This document shows, in pieces, positions 8,613 to 16,657 of a stretch of DNA of 64,000 nt (positions are counted from its first letter, which is position 1; the number at the start of each line of letters is the position of its first letter). Origin of the DNA: Qipengyuania gelatinilytica (lineage in GTDB: Bacteria > Pseudomonadota > Alphaproteobacteria > Sphingomonadales > Sphingomonadaceae); contig NZ_CP081294.1 in NCBI RefSeq assembly GCF_019711315.1, positions 2,768,200-2,832,199 on the forward strand, given 5' to 3'. The translations under genes were made by a program, and so were the position numbers. The notes under the pieces were generated by a model that saw only the letters and a program-made list of their open reading frames with translations, made no database searches and was not told the origin of the DNA.

Positions 8613-9670
8613 CCGAGGTGAAAGACAAACCCGCCAGCGAAGGCGAAGCGGGCACCGAACGCCGCCTCAACATGATCGAGGCGATCAACGACGCGCTCGA
8701 TGTGACTATGGGCCGCGACGAGAACATCGTCATCATGGGCGAGGACGTCGGCTACTTCGGCGGCGTGTTCCGCTGCACCGCCGGTCTCCAGCAGAAATAC
8801 GGCAAGAGCCGCGTGTTCGACACGCCGATTTCCGAATGCGGCATCATCGCCGCGGCAGTGGGAATGGGGGCCTATGGCCTGCGTCCGGTGCCGGAAATCC
8901 AGTTTGCCGATTATATCTACCCCGGCCTCGACCAGCTGATCTCCGAAGCGGCGCGCCTGCGCTATCGTTCGGCAGCCGAGTACACTGCGCCGATCACCGT
9001 GCGCAGCCCGTTCGGCGGCGGCATCTTCGGTGGCCAGACGCACAGCCAGAGCCCCGAGGCGATCTTCGCCCATGTCTCCGGCCTGAAGACGGTCATTCCG
9101 GCGACACCCTATGACGCGAAGGGCCTGCTGATCAGCGCCATCGAAGACAATGACCCGGTCATCTTCTTCGAGCCCAAGCGCATCTACAACGGCCCGTTCT
9201 CGGGCTATTACGACAAGCCGGTCGAACCTTGGAAGCGCTTCGATGCGAGCATTGTGCCCGAGGGTCATTACACAATCCCGCTCGGCAAGGCGCGTTATGC
9301 GACGCAGGGTGATGAGCTCACCATCCTCGCCTATGGCACGATGGTTCACGTGGTCGAGGCGGTCTGCCGCGAGAAGGGCGTGGAGGCCGACATCGTCGAC
9401 CTGCGCACCATCGTCCCCGTCGACATCGAAACGATCGAGGAATCAGTCAAGAAGACCGGCCGCTGCCTCATCGTCCATGAAGCGACCCGTACCGCCGGTT
9501 TCGGCGCGGAGCTTTCCGCGCTGGTAACCGAGCGCTGCTTCTATCACCTCGAAGCTCCGATCGAACGCGTGACCGGTTTCGACACACCCTATCCCCACAG
9601 CCTCGAATGGGCCTATTTCCCCGGCCCGATCCGCATCGGCGAGGCCCTCGACAAGATCCTCAAGGACTGA
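8609..9670 (+). CDS. bkdA2: Branched-chain 2-oxoacid dehydrogenase E1 component, beta subunit
   Basis: E1beta pairs with E1alpha to form the ThDP-dependent decarboxylase. The 353-aa protein shows the typical transketolase-like pyrimidine-binding domain (MGEDVGYFGGVFRCT, ISECGIIAAAVGMG, VRSPFGGGIFGGQTHSQS) and C-terminal transketolase domain (VDLRTIVPVDIETI, HEATRTAGFGAELSA). These are the family blocks of BkdA2. It starts in a 4-nt overlap with the alpha/beta hydrolase gene and is followed after 5 nt by E2, so all four genes are probably one transcript. Confidence 0.95.
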   Translation: MTEVKDKPASEGEAGTERRLNMIEAINDALDVTMGRDENIVIMGEDVGYFGGVFRCTAGLQQKYGKSRVFDTPISECGIIAAAVGMGAYGLRPVPEIQFADYIYPGLDQLISEAARLRYRSAAEYTAPITVRSPFGGGIFGGQTHSQSPEAIFAHVSGLKTVIPATPYDAKGLLISAIEDNDPVIFFEPKRIYNGPFSGYYDKPVEPWKRFDASIVPEGHYTIPLGKARYATQGDELTILAYGTMVHVVEAVCREKGVEADIVDLRTIVPVDIETIEESVKKTGRCLIVHEATRTAGFGAELSALVTERCFYHLEAPIERVTGFDTPYPHSLEWAYFPGPIRIGEALDKILKD

Positions 9671-9675
9671 TCCCC

Positions 9676-10980
9676 ATGGCAAAGTTCATATTCAACATGC
9701 CCGACATCGGCGAAGGCATTGCCGAGGCGGAAATCGTCCAGTGGCACAAGAAGGTCGGCGACACGGTCAAGGAAGACGAGGAATTCGTCGACATGATGAC
9801 CGACAAGGCCACCGTGCCGATGGAAAGCCCGGTCGACGGCAAGATCCTCGAGATCGCTGGTGAAGAAGGCGACATGGTCTCGATCGGTTCGATGCTGGTC
9901 GTGATCGAGGTCGAGGGCGAAGTGCCTGAAGACGTTGCCGAGGAGGCTCCTGCTCCTGCTGCTGCGCCCGCACCGGCTCCCAAGGCGGAAGAAGTCGAAG
10001 AGCGTATCGAAGTCGAGACTTCGGACGCCAGCGATGCCGACGATGCACTCGCTGCCGACCCCGATCCCGAGCCGCTGCCAGCACCGACGCCGGCGCCCGA
10101 GCCGAAGCACCAGGCAAAGGTCCTTGCGACCCCTGCTGTGCGCAAGCGCGCCAAGGAACTCGGCGTGGACCTCAGCCAGGTTAAGCCGTCCGAAGAAGGC
10201 CGCATCCGTCACGGCGATCTCGACCAGTTCCTTTCCTACACCTCGGGCTATGGCGCTGCTGCCAAGACCCGCGAGGACGAGGAAAAGAAGGTCATCGGCA
10301 TGCGTCGCCGCATCGCCGAGAACATGGCTGCGTCAAAGCGCAACATCCCGCATTTCTCCTATGTCGAGGAATGCGATGTTACCGACCTCGAGGTGCTGCG
10401 CGCACAGCTCAACGCCAGCCGCGGGGACAAGCCCAAGCTGACGATCCTGCCGCTGCTGATCACCGCGATCTGCAAGACGCTGCCCGACTTTCCGATGATC
10501 AACGCACGCTATGACGATCAAGCTGGCGTTGTGACGCGCCACGGTTCGGTCAACATGGGCATGGCCGCACAGACCGACGCGGGCCTGATGGTGCCGGTCA
10601 TCAAGAACGCGCAGGCGAAGAACCTGTGGCAGCTGGCGAACGAGATTTCGCGCCTTGCGGATGCCGCACGCAACAGCACGGCGAAGAAGGAAGAGATGGA
10701 AGGCGGCACGCTGACCGTCACTTCGCTCGGACCGCTCGGCGGCGTGGCTACCACGCCGGTTATCAACCGTCCCGAAGTCGCTATCATCGGCCCGAACCGC
10801 ATTATCGAGCGCCCGATGTACGTCACCGGCAGCGATGGTGTCGAACGGATCGAGAAGCGCAAGCTGATGAATATCTCGATCAGCTGCGATCACCGCGTGG
10901 TCGATGGCTGGGATGCAGCAAGCTTCATCCAGGCGTTGAAGAAGCTGCTGGAAACGCCAGCGCTTATCCTCGTCGACTGA
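9676..10980 (+). CDS. bkdB: Dihydrolipoamide acyltransferase (E2) of branched-chain 2-oxoacid dehydrogenase
   Basis: A 434-aa E2 core protein. Domain order: one lipoyl domain (1-76, lipoylated Lys44 in MMTDKATVPMES), an Ala/Pro/Glu-rich linker (about 80-150), a peripheral subunit-binding domain (about 153-188, starting LATPAVRKRAKELGV) and the catalytic acyltransferase domain, whose active site is DHRVVDGWD (His406, Asp410). An in-frame ATG lies upstream at 9607, but the family N-terminus begins MAKFIFNMPDIGEG, so 9676 is used. The operon ends here with a terminator; no E3 (lipoamide dehydrogenase) gene follows, so E3 must be encoded elsewhere. Confidence 0.95.
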   Translation: MAKFIFNMPDIGEGIAEAEIVQWHKKVGDTVKEDEEFVDMMTDKATVPMESPVDGKILEIAGEEGDMVSIGSMLVVIEVEGEVPEDVAEEAPAPAAAPAPAPKAEEVEERIEVETSDASDADDALAADPDPEPLPAPTPAPEPKHQAKVLATPAVRKRAKELGVDLSQVKPSEEGRIRHGDLDQFLSYTSGYGAAAKTREDEEKKVIGMRRRIAENMAASKRNIPHFSYVEECDVTDLEVLRAQLNASRGDKPKLTILPLLITAICKTLPDFPMINARYDDQAGVVTRHGSVNMGMAAQTDAGLMVPVIKNAQAKNLWQLANEISRLADAARNSTAKKEEMEGGTLTVTSLGPLGGVATTPVINRPEVAIIGPNRIIERPMYVTGSDGVERIEKRKLMNISISCDHRVVDGWDAASFIQALKKLLETPALILVD

Positions 10981-10986
10981 TCTATG

Positions 10987-11012
10987 AAACTCCCGCTCCG
11001 GCGGGAGTTTTT
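10987..11012 (+). terminator. Intrinsic terminator after bkdB
   Basis: AAACTCCCGC (10987-10996), loop TCCG and GCGGGAGTTT (11001-11010) form a perfect 10-bp hairpin followed by T residues, 6 nt after the bkdB stop. It may also serve the possible small minus-strand gene whose stop codon abuts it. Confidence 0.85.
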
Positions 11013-11127
11013 ATTCGGCGACCTGTTCGACCGACACCGATTCCTGGATATCGATTGCCGATTTGGCCGCGATTGCGCCGCCGCCCAACATGGCGAGCGA
11101 TGCAGCGAGAAATGCTGTCTGCAACAT
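11011..11127 (-). CDS. Possible small secreted or membrane protein, 38 aa
   Basis: A short open frame on the minus strand encodes 38 residues: a hydrophobic N-terminal stretch (begins MLQTAFLAASLAMLGGGAIA) followed by AKSAIDIQESVSVEQVAE, which looks like a signal peptide plus a short acidic tail. The ATG at 11127 is preceded by a strong Shine-Dalgarno-like run, GGGGG, about 6 nt upstream, and the stop codon abuts the bkdB terminator hairpin, which could end its transcript too. No known family recognised. The RBS and the layout support a real gene; the small size keeps confidence moderate. The rest of the 10981-11435 interval holds two terminators, a promoter and tRNA-Asp. Confidence 0.5.
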   Translation of the reverse strand: MLQTAFLAASLAMLGGGAIAAKSAIDIQESVSVEQVAE

Positions 11128-11253
11128 ATCGAAACCCCCGTTTGCCCCACGTGATTTCGATGTTCAGGTTCGACCCGAAAGGTAAATTTCGGGTAAATTC
11201 CAGCCTCCTGCGCGGCATTGAAAAAAAGAGCGAAAAAAGGCGCTCAATTTGCG

Positions 11254-11282
11254 TTGACAGGAATCGGAGCCTCCACTAGATG
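11254..11282 (+). promoter_or_regulatory. Promoter of tRNA-Asp
   Basis: TTGACA (11254-11259), a 17-nt spacer and TAGATG (11277-11282) lie 33 bp before the mature tRNA 5' end. The -35 is consensus and the -10 is a fair match; the spacing is optimal. Predicted from sequence only. Confidence 0.6.
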
Positions 11283-11315
11283 CGCGGCTCCCAAGGGGGC
11301 GCTACAGCGCAATGC

Positions 11316-11392
11316 GCGGGTGTAGCTCAGTTGGTTAGAGTATCGGCCTGTCACGCCGAGGGTCGCGGGTTCGAGTCCCGTCACTCGCGCCA
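11316..11392 (+). tRNA. tRNA-Asp (anticodon GTC)
   Basis: The 77-nt gene folds as a cloverleaf: acceptor GCGGGTG/CACTCGC, anticodon stem TCGGC/GCCGA with loop CTGTCAC (anticodon GTC), T-loop TTCGAGT, discriminator G and an encoded CCA. Confidence 0.97.
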
Positions 11393-11413
11393 CCTTGGGA
11401 TTATTCTTCGAAA

Positions 11414-11435
11414 AGCCGCCTCCGGGCGGCTATTT
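11414..11435. terminator. Bidirectional terminator between tRNA-Asp and MFS gene
   Basis: AGCCGCC (11414-11420), loop TCCG, GGCGGCT (11425-11431) then ATTTT on the plus strand; on the minus strand the same hairpin is followed by TTTTC. It can therefore terminate both tRNA-Asp and the convergent transporter gene, whose stop codon is at 11436-11438. Confidence 0.8.
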
Positions 11436-12872
11436 TCATGCCTGCGATCCGGCCTTCGCTTCGGCCAGCTTGCGCAGGTTTTTCTCGTGTTCCGACTTGT
11501 CGATCCGGTAGCGCGAGATGCAGTAGAGCGCGCCCAGATAGAGCAGCAGCAGGGTGGGGGCGTAATAGGCGCCCAGCATCCACAGCGTGTCGCTCGAAAC
11601 CGTGTCCGGCTCGGCGCCCTCGGGGAAGGCGACGATCGACAGGATCGCGCCTGCCGCCGCAACGCCGATGCCTTGCGTGACTTTGCGCGTGAAGGTGGAC
11701 GCGGCGTAGTAGACGCCCTCGTTGCGCCGTCCGGTCCTGACCTGGTTCGATTCGACCAGGTCGGCGATCATCGAATAGGCGACAGCCTGCGTTGCGATGA
11801 TCAGCGCAAGGTCGATCACGTTGATGGTCATCACCAGCGGAAAGAGGATCGGATCGCCGTTCTCCGGCATAAGGCCTGCAAGCCGCAGCAGGACCGGCGC
11901 AGGCTGGATGGTGAAGGCCAGCAATCCAAGACCGATCACCGATCGCTTCTTGCCGAATTTCTTCACGCTCCACGGGGCAATCAGGAAGCCGAACAGCGCG
12001 GATAAAAGGACGGTGCAGGTCCAGATGAAGATCTGGACTTCCTCGAAGCCCCAGAAGTAGCGCAGCATGAGGAAGGACAGGGCCGCCGCGAGGCCCGACG
12101 CAATCGCAAACAGGACGGTGGCGAAGAACAGGGCGATGAAGCTCTTCTCGCTGAGCGTTTCGATCATTTCGCGAAAGATACGCCGAACTCCGAAACGCTC
12201 GCCCGTTGCAACAGGGCGGTGCAAGTAGGGAATGCGGTGGTGGGTGCCGAGGGCCGAAACCATGATCGCAAGGAAGATAAGCAGTGATGCGATGATGCCG
12301 TAGGTCGCATAGGCATTGCGATCGAGCATGCCTTGTGGACCGGTCATCAATGCGCCGAACATGATGATGCTCATCATGCTGCCGCCGGTCCAGCCGAAGA
12401 AGAGGCGATAGGACTGCAGGCTGGTGCGCTCTTCGTAGTCCGACGTCAGTTCAGGGATGAGCGCGGAACTGGGCGTCTCGTAGAAGGTGATAAAGGTGCG
12501 GATCAGCACCGCGAGCCCGGTCAGGTAGAGGAACAGTTCGGTCTGCCCCCAGTCGGGCGGGTTCCACAGCAGGAAATAGCTCAGCGCCACCGGCAGGGCA
12601 GCTGCATACATGAAGGGGTGGCGACGGCCCCAGCGGCTCCGGAAATTATCCGACCAATAGCCGACCAGTGGATCGGAGAGGGCATCGAAGACCAGTGCGA
12701 TGAAGATCGCGAGACCCACAAGACCCGGCTCGAGACCGATCACCGTGCCGTAGAACAGCAGGAGAAAGTAATCGAAGCCGTTGTTCTTGATCCCGAAAGC
12801 CGCCGCACCGAAACCGTGCGCAAGCTTCAGGCCGACCGATGGCTTGTCGGATACCCCCGCAATGGTCGCCAT
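11436..12872 (-). CDS. MFS transporter of the GPH (sugar:cation symporter) family
   Basis: A 478-aa polytopic inner-membrane protein with about 12 predicted transmembrane segments. The first half carries the GPH-type signature around FDALSDPLVGYWSDNFRSR and RWGRRHPFMY, and the start GFGAAAFGIKNNGFDYFLLLFY is typical of the glycoside-pentoside-hexuronide:cation symporters related to MelB. Substrate cannot be read from sequence; the context (isolated, ending at a shared terminator with tRNA-Asp) gives no hint. The last 20 residues are Lys/Glu-rich and cytoplasmic. Confidence 0.9.
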   Translation of the reverse strand: MATIAGVSDKPSVGLKLAHGFGAAAFGIKNNGFDYFLLLFYGTVIGLEPGLVGLAIFIALVFDALSDPLVGYWSDNFRSRWGRRHPFMYAAALPVALSYFLLWNPPDWGQTELFLYLTGLAVLIRTFITFYETPSSALIPELTSDYEERTSLQSYRLFFGWTGGSMMSIIMFGALMTGPQGMLDRNAYATYGIIASLLIFLAIMVSALGTHHRIPYLHRPVATGERFGVRRIFREMIETLSEKSFIALFFATVLFAIASGLAAALSFLMLRYFWGFEEVQIFIWTCTVLLSALFGFLIAPWSVKKFGKKRSVIGLGLLAFTIQPAPVLLRLAGLMPENGDPILFPLVMTINVIDLALIIATQAVAYSMIADLVESNQVRTGRRNEGVYYAASTFTRKVTQGIGVAAAGAILSIVAFPEGAEPDTVSSDTLWMLGAYYAPTLLLLYLGALYCISRYRIDKSEHEKNLRKLAEAKAGSQA

Positions 12873-12922
12873 ATTCTCTCCCTTGGGAATGGGAGGCTAG
12901 GGATGACTTGGCCGCTTGGCAA

Positions 12923-13138
12923 TCAGCGCCAGTTGCCGGTTTCCATCCACTTCAGGAAGCGGCCCAAGGGCAGCAGCCACACGAGGCCGAGGAAAAGGTA
13001 GATCACGGTCTGCGCAAGTGCCGGCCAGTCGCCGATGAGACCTGGCAGGTATCGCGCGATCACGATACCGTAAACCAGGAGCCCGATCAGGAGACCCAGC
13101 AGGCCGACCGGTATGCGCCAGGTGGGTTCTTCTCTCAT
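12923..13138 (-). CDS. DUF2842 small membrane protein
   Basis: A 71-residue protein with two transmembrane helices (about residues 9-32 and 41-60) and the C-terminal LLPLGRFLKWMETG block seen in DUF2842 proteins of Alphaproteobacteria. It starts 4 nt inside the end of the 5-formyltetrahydrofolate cyclo-ligase gene (overlap 13135-13138), so the two are probably co-translated. Function unknown. Confidence 0.8.
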   Translation of the reverse strand: MREEPTWRIPVGLLGLLIGLLVYGIVIARYLPGLIGDWPALAQTVIYLFLGLVWLLPLGRFLKWMETGNWR

Positions 13139-13707
13139 GCGAACGGTCCGTAGAGGCGGGTTGGGGTCACGACGGCATCGAGCCGGCGGTCATGCGGCTC
13201 GACCGGCAGGTCTTCCGCCAGCTGGCAATCCCATGCAAGGCCGATAGCCGTAACATCCTCGCGGTTCTCGAGCCAGCGGTCGTAATGGCCGCCGCCCTGA
13301 CCGAGACGGTCGCCTTTGGCGGTAAAACCCACGAGCGGGACCAGCAGGACCTGCGGTTCCATGACGGGCGCTTCGGGTGATGGCTGGAGCAGTCCGAAGG
13401 GGCCGACCTCGAGGTCTTCCTCGTCGAACGGGTCGCTATGCTGTGCGAATTCCATCGCGGAATTGCGGGTCTCGAAGCGGGGAAGGGCAATCTCGTGGCC
13501 GCGTTCGAGAAAGAACCTGGCATAGGAGGCCGCAGGCGCTTCGAACGGATCGGCGCGATAGAGGCCAACGGTCGCGCCTTCGGGCACGAGATCCAGCAGG
13601 GGCGCCGGAGGGCGGTGGAAGACCAGCCTACGCATGCTGTCGGGCAGCTGTGCAACATGATCGCGTCGCATGCTGCGGAGAATTTTCCGGAGTTGGTCCT
13701 TCGTCAC
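13135..13707 (-). CDS. fau: 5-formyltetrahydrofolate cyclo-ligase
   Basis: The enzyme converts 5-formyl-THF to 5,10-methenyl-THF using ATP, returning folate to the one-carbon pool. The 190-aa protein has the family motif LVPLVGFTAKGDRLGQGGGH followed by YDRWL (residues near 120-145), and the early R-R motif (KILRSMRRDH). It lies downstream of zapA and a 6S RNA on the same strand, the conserved bacterial arrangement zapA - ssrS - fau (ygfA), and it overlaps a DUF2842 gene by 4 nt. Confidence 0.94.
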   Translation of the reverse strand: MTKDQLRKILRSMRRDHVAQLPDSMRRLVFHRPPAPLLDLVPEGATVGLYRADPFEAPAASYARFFLERGHEIALPRFETRNSAMEFAQHSDPFDEEDLEVGPFGLLQPSPEAPVMEPQVLLVPLVGFTAKGDRLGQGGGHYDRWLENREDVTAIGLAWDCQLAEDLPVEPHDRRLDAVVTPTRLYGPFA

Positions 13708-13775
13708 GCCTTGCCTGCTCCCGCAATGATTGCCGATGCTCGGCCACCGCGCTCAAGCAGCGAAGCGTTAGCGCG

Positions 13776-13930
13776 AAAAGATTGTGGCGGGACCACTATG
13801 GGTCGTTTCCGGAAAATCCTCTGACGCCTTCACGTCAGGTGGGCGCCGTATATCCAGATCGCCAGGACGAACCCGCCAACCCGGTAGGGACAGCTCCCTT
13901 GGATTGCTTATAGCCTCAGGGATATTCATG
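13776..13930 (-). ncRNA. ssrS: Probable 6S RNA (boundaries approximate)
   Basis: No good ORF occupies the 257 bp between zapA and fau, which is the place where 6S RNA sits in many proteobacteria. On the minus strand the 5' part reads CCCTGAGGC, then GCAATCC, GGG and CTGTCCC, resembling the E. coli 6S start (CTCTGAG ... GCAAGC ... GGG ... CAGTCCC). AATATCC-CTGA (about 13926-13916) can pair with TCAG-A-GGATTTT (13824-13813). A GTGG/CCAC hairpin near 13797-13785 is followed by TCTTTT, a plausible 3' end near 13776, for a length near 150 nt. 6S RNA binds sigma-70 RNA polymerase in slow growth. Assignment rests on synteny and resemblance; a covariance search was not run. Confidence 0.62.
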
Positions 13931-13964
13931 CGGCTCGTGCCGAGCAGCCCCGCCGAGCACTTAC

Positions 13965-14291
13965 TTAGGAGGCCGAGGCCTCTCCCTCAAGTGCAGAAGC
14001 GGCACCTTCGAGCGCATTTGCGACGCGTTCCAGCCTGTTCGCCAGCGCATCGGTGTCGATTCCCGGATCGGGCGGGTGCGATTGCGCGGCATTGCGCGCG
14101 TCGGTCAGTTCATCGGCGAGCAGGATCGCGGCGAACAGCAGGTTCTTCGCTTCGTTGCTGGTCGCGTTCTTGCCCATGCCGCTGATCTTCTCGTCGACCA
14201 TCTGCGCAAGGCCGCGCACCTTGTCTTCCTGCCCGTTGGCGGTCGAGACGGTGTAGACGCGACCGCCGACCTGCAGCTTGACGTCGCTCAT
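13965..14291 (-). CDS. zapA: Cell division protein ZapA
   Basis: ZapA binds and bundles FtsZ filaments at mid-cell. The 108-aa protein begins with the short beta-rich part MSDVKLQVGGRVYTVSTANGQ, and continues with a long helical region, LAQMVDEKISGMGKNA and LLFAAILLADELTDA, that fits the ZapA coiled coil. The family is usually about 100-110 aa. Its start overlaps the stop of a small coiled-coil gene upstream (14288-14291), and 6S RNA and fau follow. Confidence 0.9.
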   Translation of the reverse strand: MSDVKLQVGGRVYTVSTANGQEDKVRGLAQMVDEKISGMGKNATSNEAKNLLFAAILLADELTDARNAAQSHPPDPGIDTDALANRLERVANALEGAASALEGEASAS

Positions 14292-14482
14292 TGCTCGAGC
14301 CTTTCGATCAGGGTGTCGAGTTCGCGCAGATTGCTCGCGACACGCGACTTCAACGCCTCGTGCGCCTCTGCCAGTCGGCTGTCGTCCGCAGGTGCGGATC
14401 GCGGTAGCGCGGCTTGTGTTTCGATACGCGCGAGGGCTTTTTCGAGCCGCTCCAGCGCGCCGTGGATACGTGTTTCACTCAT
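14288..14482 (-). CDS. Small coiled-coil protein upstream of zapA
   Basis: A 64-residue protein starting MSETRIHGALERLEKALARI and made almost wholly of charged heptad-like sequence ending LRELDTLIERLEQ. The frame is open further upstream to 14521, but the extra residues are not like a good N-terminus, so ATG 14482 is used. It overlaps zapA by 4 nt. Short coiled-coil proteins beside zapA are common in Alphaproteobacteria and may act with it in division; the function here is inferred only from position. Confidence 0.7.
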   Translation of the reverse strand: MSETRIHGALERLEKALARIETQAALPRSAPADDSRLAEAHEALKSRVASNLRELDTLIERLEQ

Positions 14483-14662
14483 CAGGCTTACGCAAATACC
14501 AAGATTGGCCCGCAACGGCAAAGGCTTGGGCTCTCCTGTTGATAAATTGCACCAAGACGATGAAGGCGCAGATCACTCGGCCACTCGGGTTGACCTTGCG
14601 CGCGCCCTCCGCGAAGGGTTCCCACGCGTCGAATCGCCACACATTTTCGGAGAATAATCCCC

Positions 14663-16642
14663 ATGAGTCTCGACACTGCTCGCATGGTCCAGATGGCCAA
14701 TGCCATCAGGGCACTTTCGATGGATGCGGTGCAGGCAGCGAACTCTGGGCATCCAGGCATGCCGATGGGCATGGCCGATGTGGCAACCGTGTTGTGGAGC
14801 GAATACCTCAAGCACGATCCGGCAGCGCCCGACTGGGCCGACCGCGACCGCTTCGTCCTGTCCGCGGGCCACGGCTCGATGCTCATCTACTCGCTGCTGC
14901 ACCTGTCGGGATATGCGGCGCCGACGATGGACGACATCCGCAACTTCCGCCAGCTCGGCAGCCCGTGCGCAGGCCATCCTGAGAATTTCCTCCTCGACGG
15001 CGTGGAATCGACCACCGGCCCGCTGGGGCAGGGCCTTGCAATGGCAGTCGGCATGGCAATTGCGGAGCGCAAGCTGAACGCCGATTTCGGTGACGGACTG
15101 GTCGATCACCGGACCTGGGTGATCGCAGGCGATGGCTGCCTCATGGAAGGCATCAACCACGAGGCCATCGGTCTTGCAGGTCATCTCAAGCTCGGCCGTA
15201 TGAACGTGCTGTGGGACGACAACCAGATCACCATCGACGGCGGTACCGAACTGTCGACCAGCGAAGACATCAAGGCCCGTTACGCGGCGACCGGCTGGCA
15301 CGTGGTCAGCTGCGACGGCCACGATTTCGACGATATCCGCCGCGCTCTCGATGAAGCGCAGGCAGACGAGCGTCCGTCGCTGGTCGCCTGCCGCACGGTG
15401 ATCGGCAAGGGCGCGCCCAACAAGCAGGGCACCAGCGCCACCCACGGCGCACCGCTCGGTGACGAGGAAATCTCGGCTGCGCGTGACGTGCTCGGCTGGG
15501 ACTACAAGCCCTTCGAAATTCCCGAGCAGGTCCTGTCGGACTGGCGCGGCACCGCCGATGCAGGTGCAAAGGCGCATGGCGAATGGAGCGAGCGCCTTTC
15601 CGCCGACAGCCAGGGCGCCGAATTCGAGCGCCGCATGTCGGGCGACCTGCCCGCCAAGTTCAGCCTCGACAACTACATCCAGTCGCTGATGAAGGAGCCG
15701 GTCAAGGTCGCCACCCGCAAGGCGAGCGAGATGGCTCTCGACAAGATCAACGCGATGCTGCCCGACACGATGGGCGGCAGCGCCGACCTGACGGGTTCGA
15801 ACAACACCAAGGCCGGCGGCATCGGCCCTTTCACGGCAGACGATTACTCGGGCCGCTACATCTATTACGGCATCCGCGAATTCGGCATGGCGGCCGCCAT
15901 GAACGGCATGGCGCTGCACGGGGGCGTGATCCCTTATGGCGGCACCTTCCTCGTCTTCACCGACTATTGCCGCGCCGCGATCCGCCTTTCGGCCCTCCAG
16001 CAGGTCCGCGCGATCTATGTCATGACGCATGACAGCATCGGGCTTGGCGAAGACGGCCCGACGCACCAGCCGGTCGAACATGTGCAGAGCCTGCGCATGA
16101 TCCCGAACCTGCTCGTCATGCGCCCTGCCGATGCGGTCGAGACGGCCGAGTGCTGGGACATCGCGCTGCGTAGCAAGGACCGCCCCGCGGTGCTGGCCCT
16201 CAGCCGCCAGAACCTGCCGCAGGTGCGCAACCATCCCGAAGAGACGGATATGTCCTCGAAGGGCGCGTATCGCCTCAAGAAGGCGGGTAACGCACACAAG
16301 GTCACGCTCGTTGCGAGTGGTTCGGAAGTGCATCTCGCGCTTGCCTGCGCCGATGAACTGGAAAAGCAGGGCGTGGGCGCCAGCGTGGTCTCGATGGTCT
16401 GCACCCAGCTGTTCGACGAGCAGGACGAGGCATACCGCAAGGACATGATCCCGGCATCGAGCCTGCGCGTCAGTATCGAGGCGGGCACCACCTTCGGCTG
16501 GGAACGCTACACTGGCGAAAACGGCCTCAACATCGGGATCGACAGCTTCGGCGCATCGGCGCCGGCGGGCGATCTCTTCAAGAAATTCGGTTTCACGGCG
16601 GACGCCATCGTTCCGCAAATCATGAACAAATTGAACGGATAA
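14663..16642 (+). CDS. tkt: Transketolase
   Basis: Transketolase moves two-carbon units between sugar phosphates in the pentose phosphate pathway, with thiamine diphosphate. The 659-aa protein has the expected length and blocks: ANSGHPGMPMGMADVA (N-terminal His), GHGSMLIYSLLHLSGY, STTGPLGQGLAMAVGMA, the ThDP/Mg motif from GDGCLMEGINHEA to DNQITIDG, and the middle-domain THDSIGLGEDGPTHQPVEH (catalytic His). It starts 180 bp after the zapA-side genes and leads a run of central carbon genes (gap, pgk) with short gaps. Confidence 0.97.
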   Translation: MSLDTARMVQMANAIRALSMDAVQAANSGHPGMPMGMADVATVLWSEYLKHDPAAPDWADRDRFVLSAGHGSMLIYSLLHLSGYAAPTMDDIRNFRQLGSPCAGHPENFLLDGVESTTGPLGQGLAMAVGMAIAERKLNADFGDGLVDHRTWVIAGDGCLMEGINHEAIGLAGHLKLGRMNVLWDDNQITIDGGTELSTSEDIKARYAATGWHVVSCDGHDFDDIRRALDEAQADERPSLVACRTVIGKGAPNKQGTSATHGAPLGDEEISAARDVLGWDYKPFEIPEQVLSDWRGTADAGAKAHGEWSERLSADSQGAEFERRMSGDLPAKFSLDNYIQSLMKEPVKVATRKASEMALDKINAMLPDTMGGSADLTGSNNTKAGGIGPFTADDYSGRYIYYGIREFGMAAAMNGMALHGGVIPYGGTFLVFTDYCRAAIRLSALQQVRAIYVMTHDSIGLGEDGPTHQPVEHVQSLRMIPNLLVMRPADAVETAECWDIALRSKDRPAVLALSRQNLPQVRNHPEETDMSSKGAYRLKKAGNAHKVTLVASGSEVHLALACADELEKQGVGASVVSMVCTQLFDEQDEAYRKDMIPASSLRVSIEAGTTFGWERYTGENGLNIGIDSFGASAPAGDLFKKFGFTADAIVPQIMNKLNG

Positions 16643-16657
16643 GCAGGAGCTCTTCGC

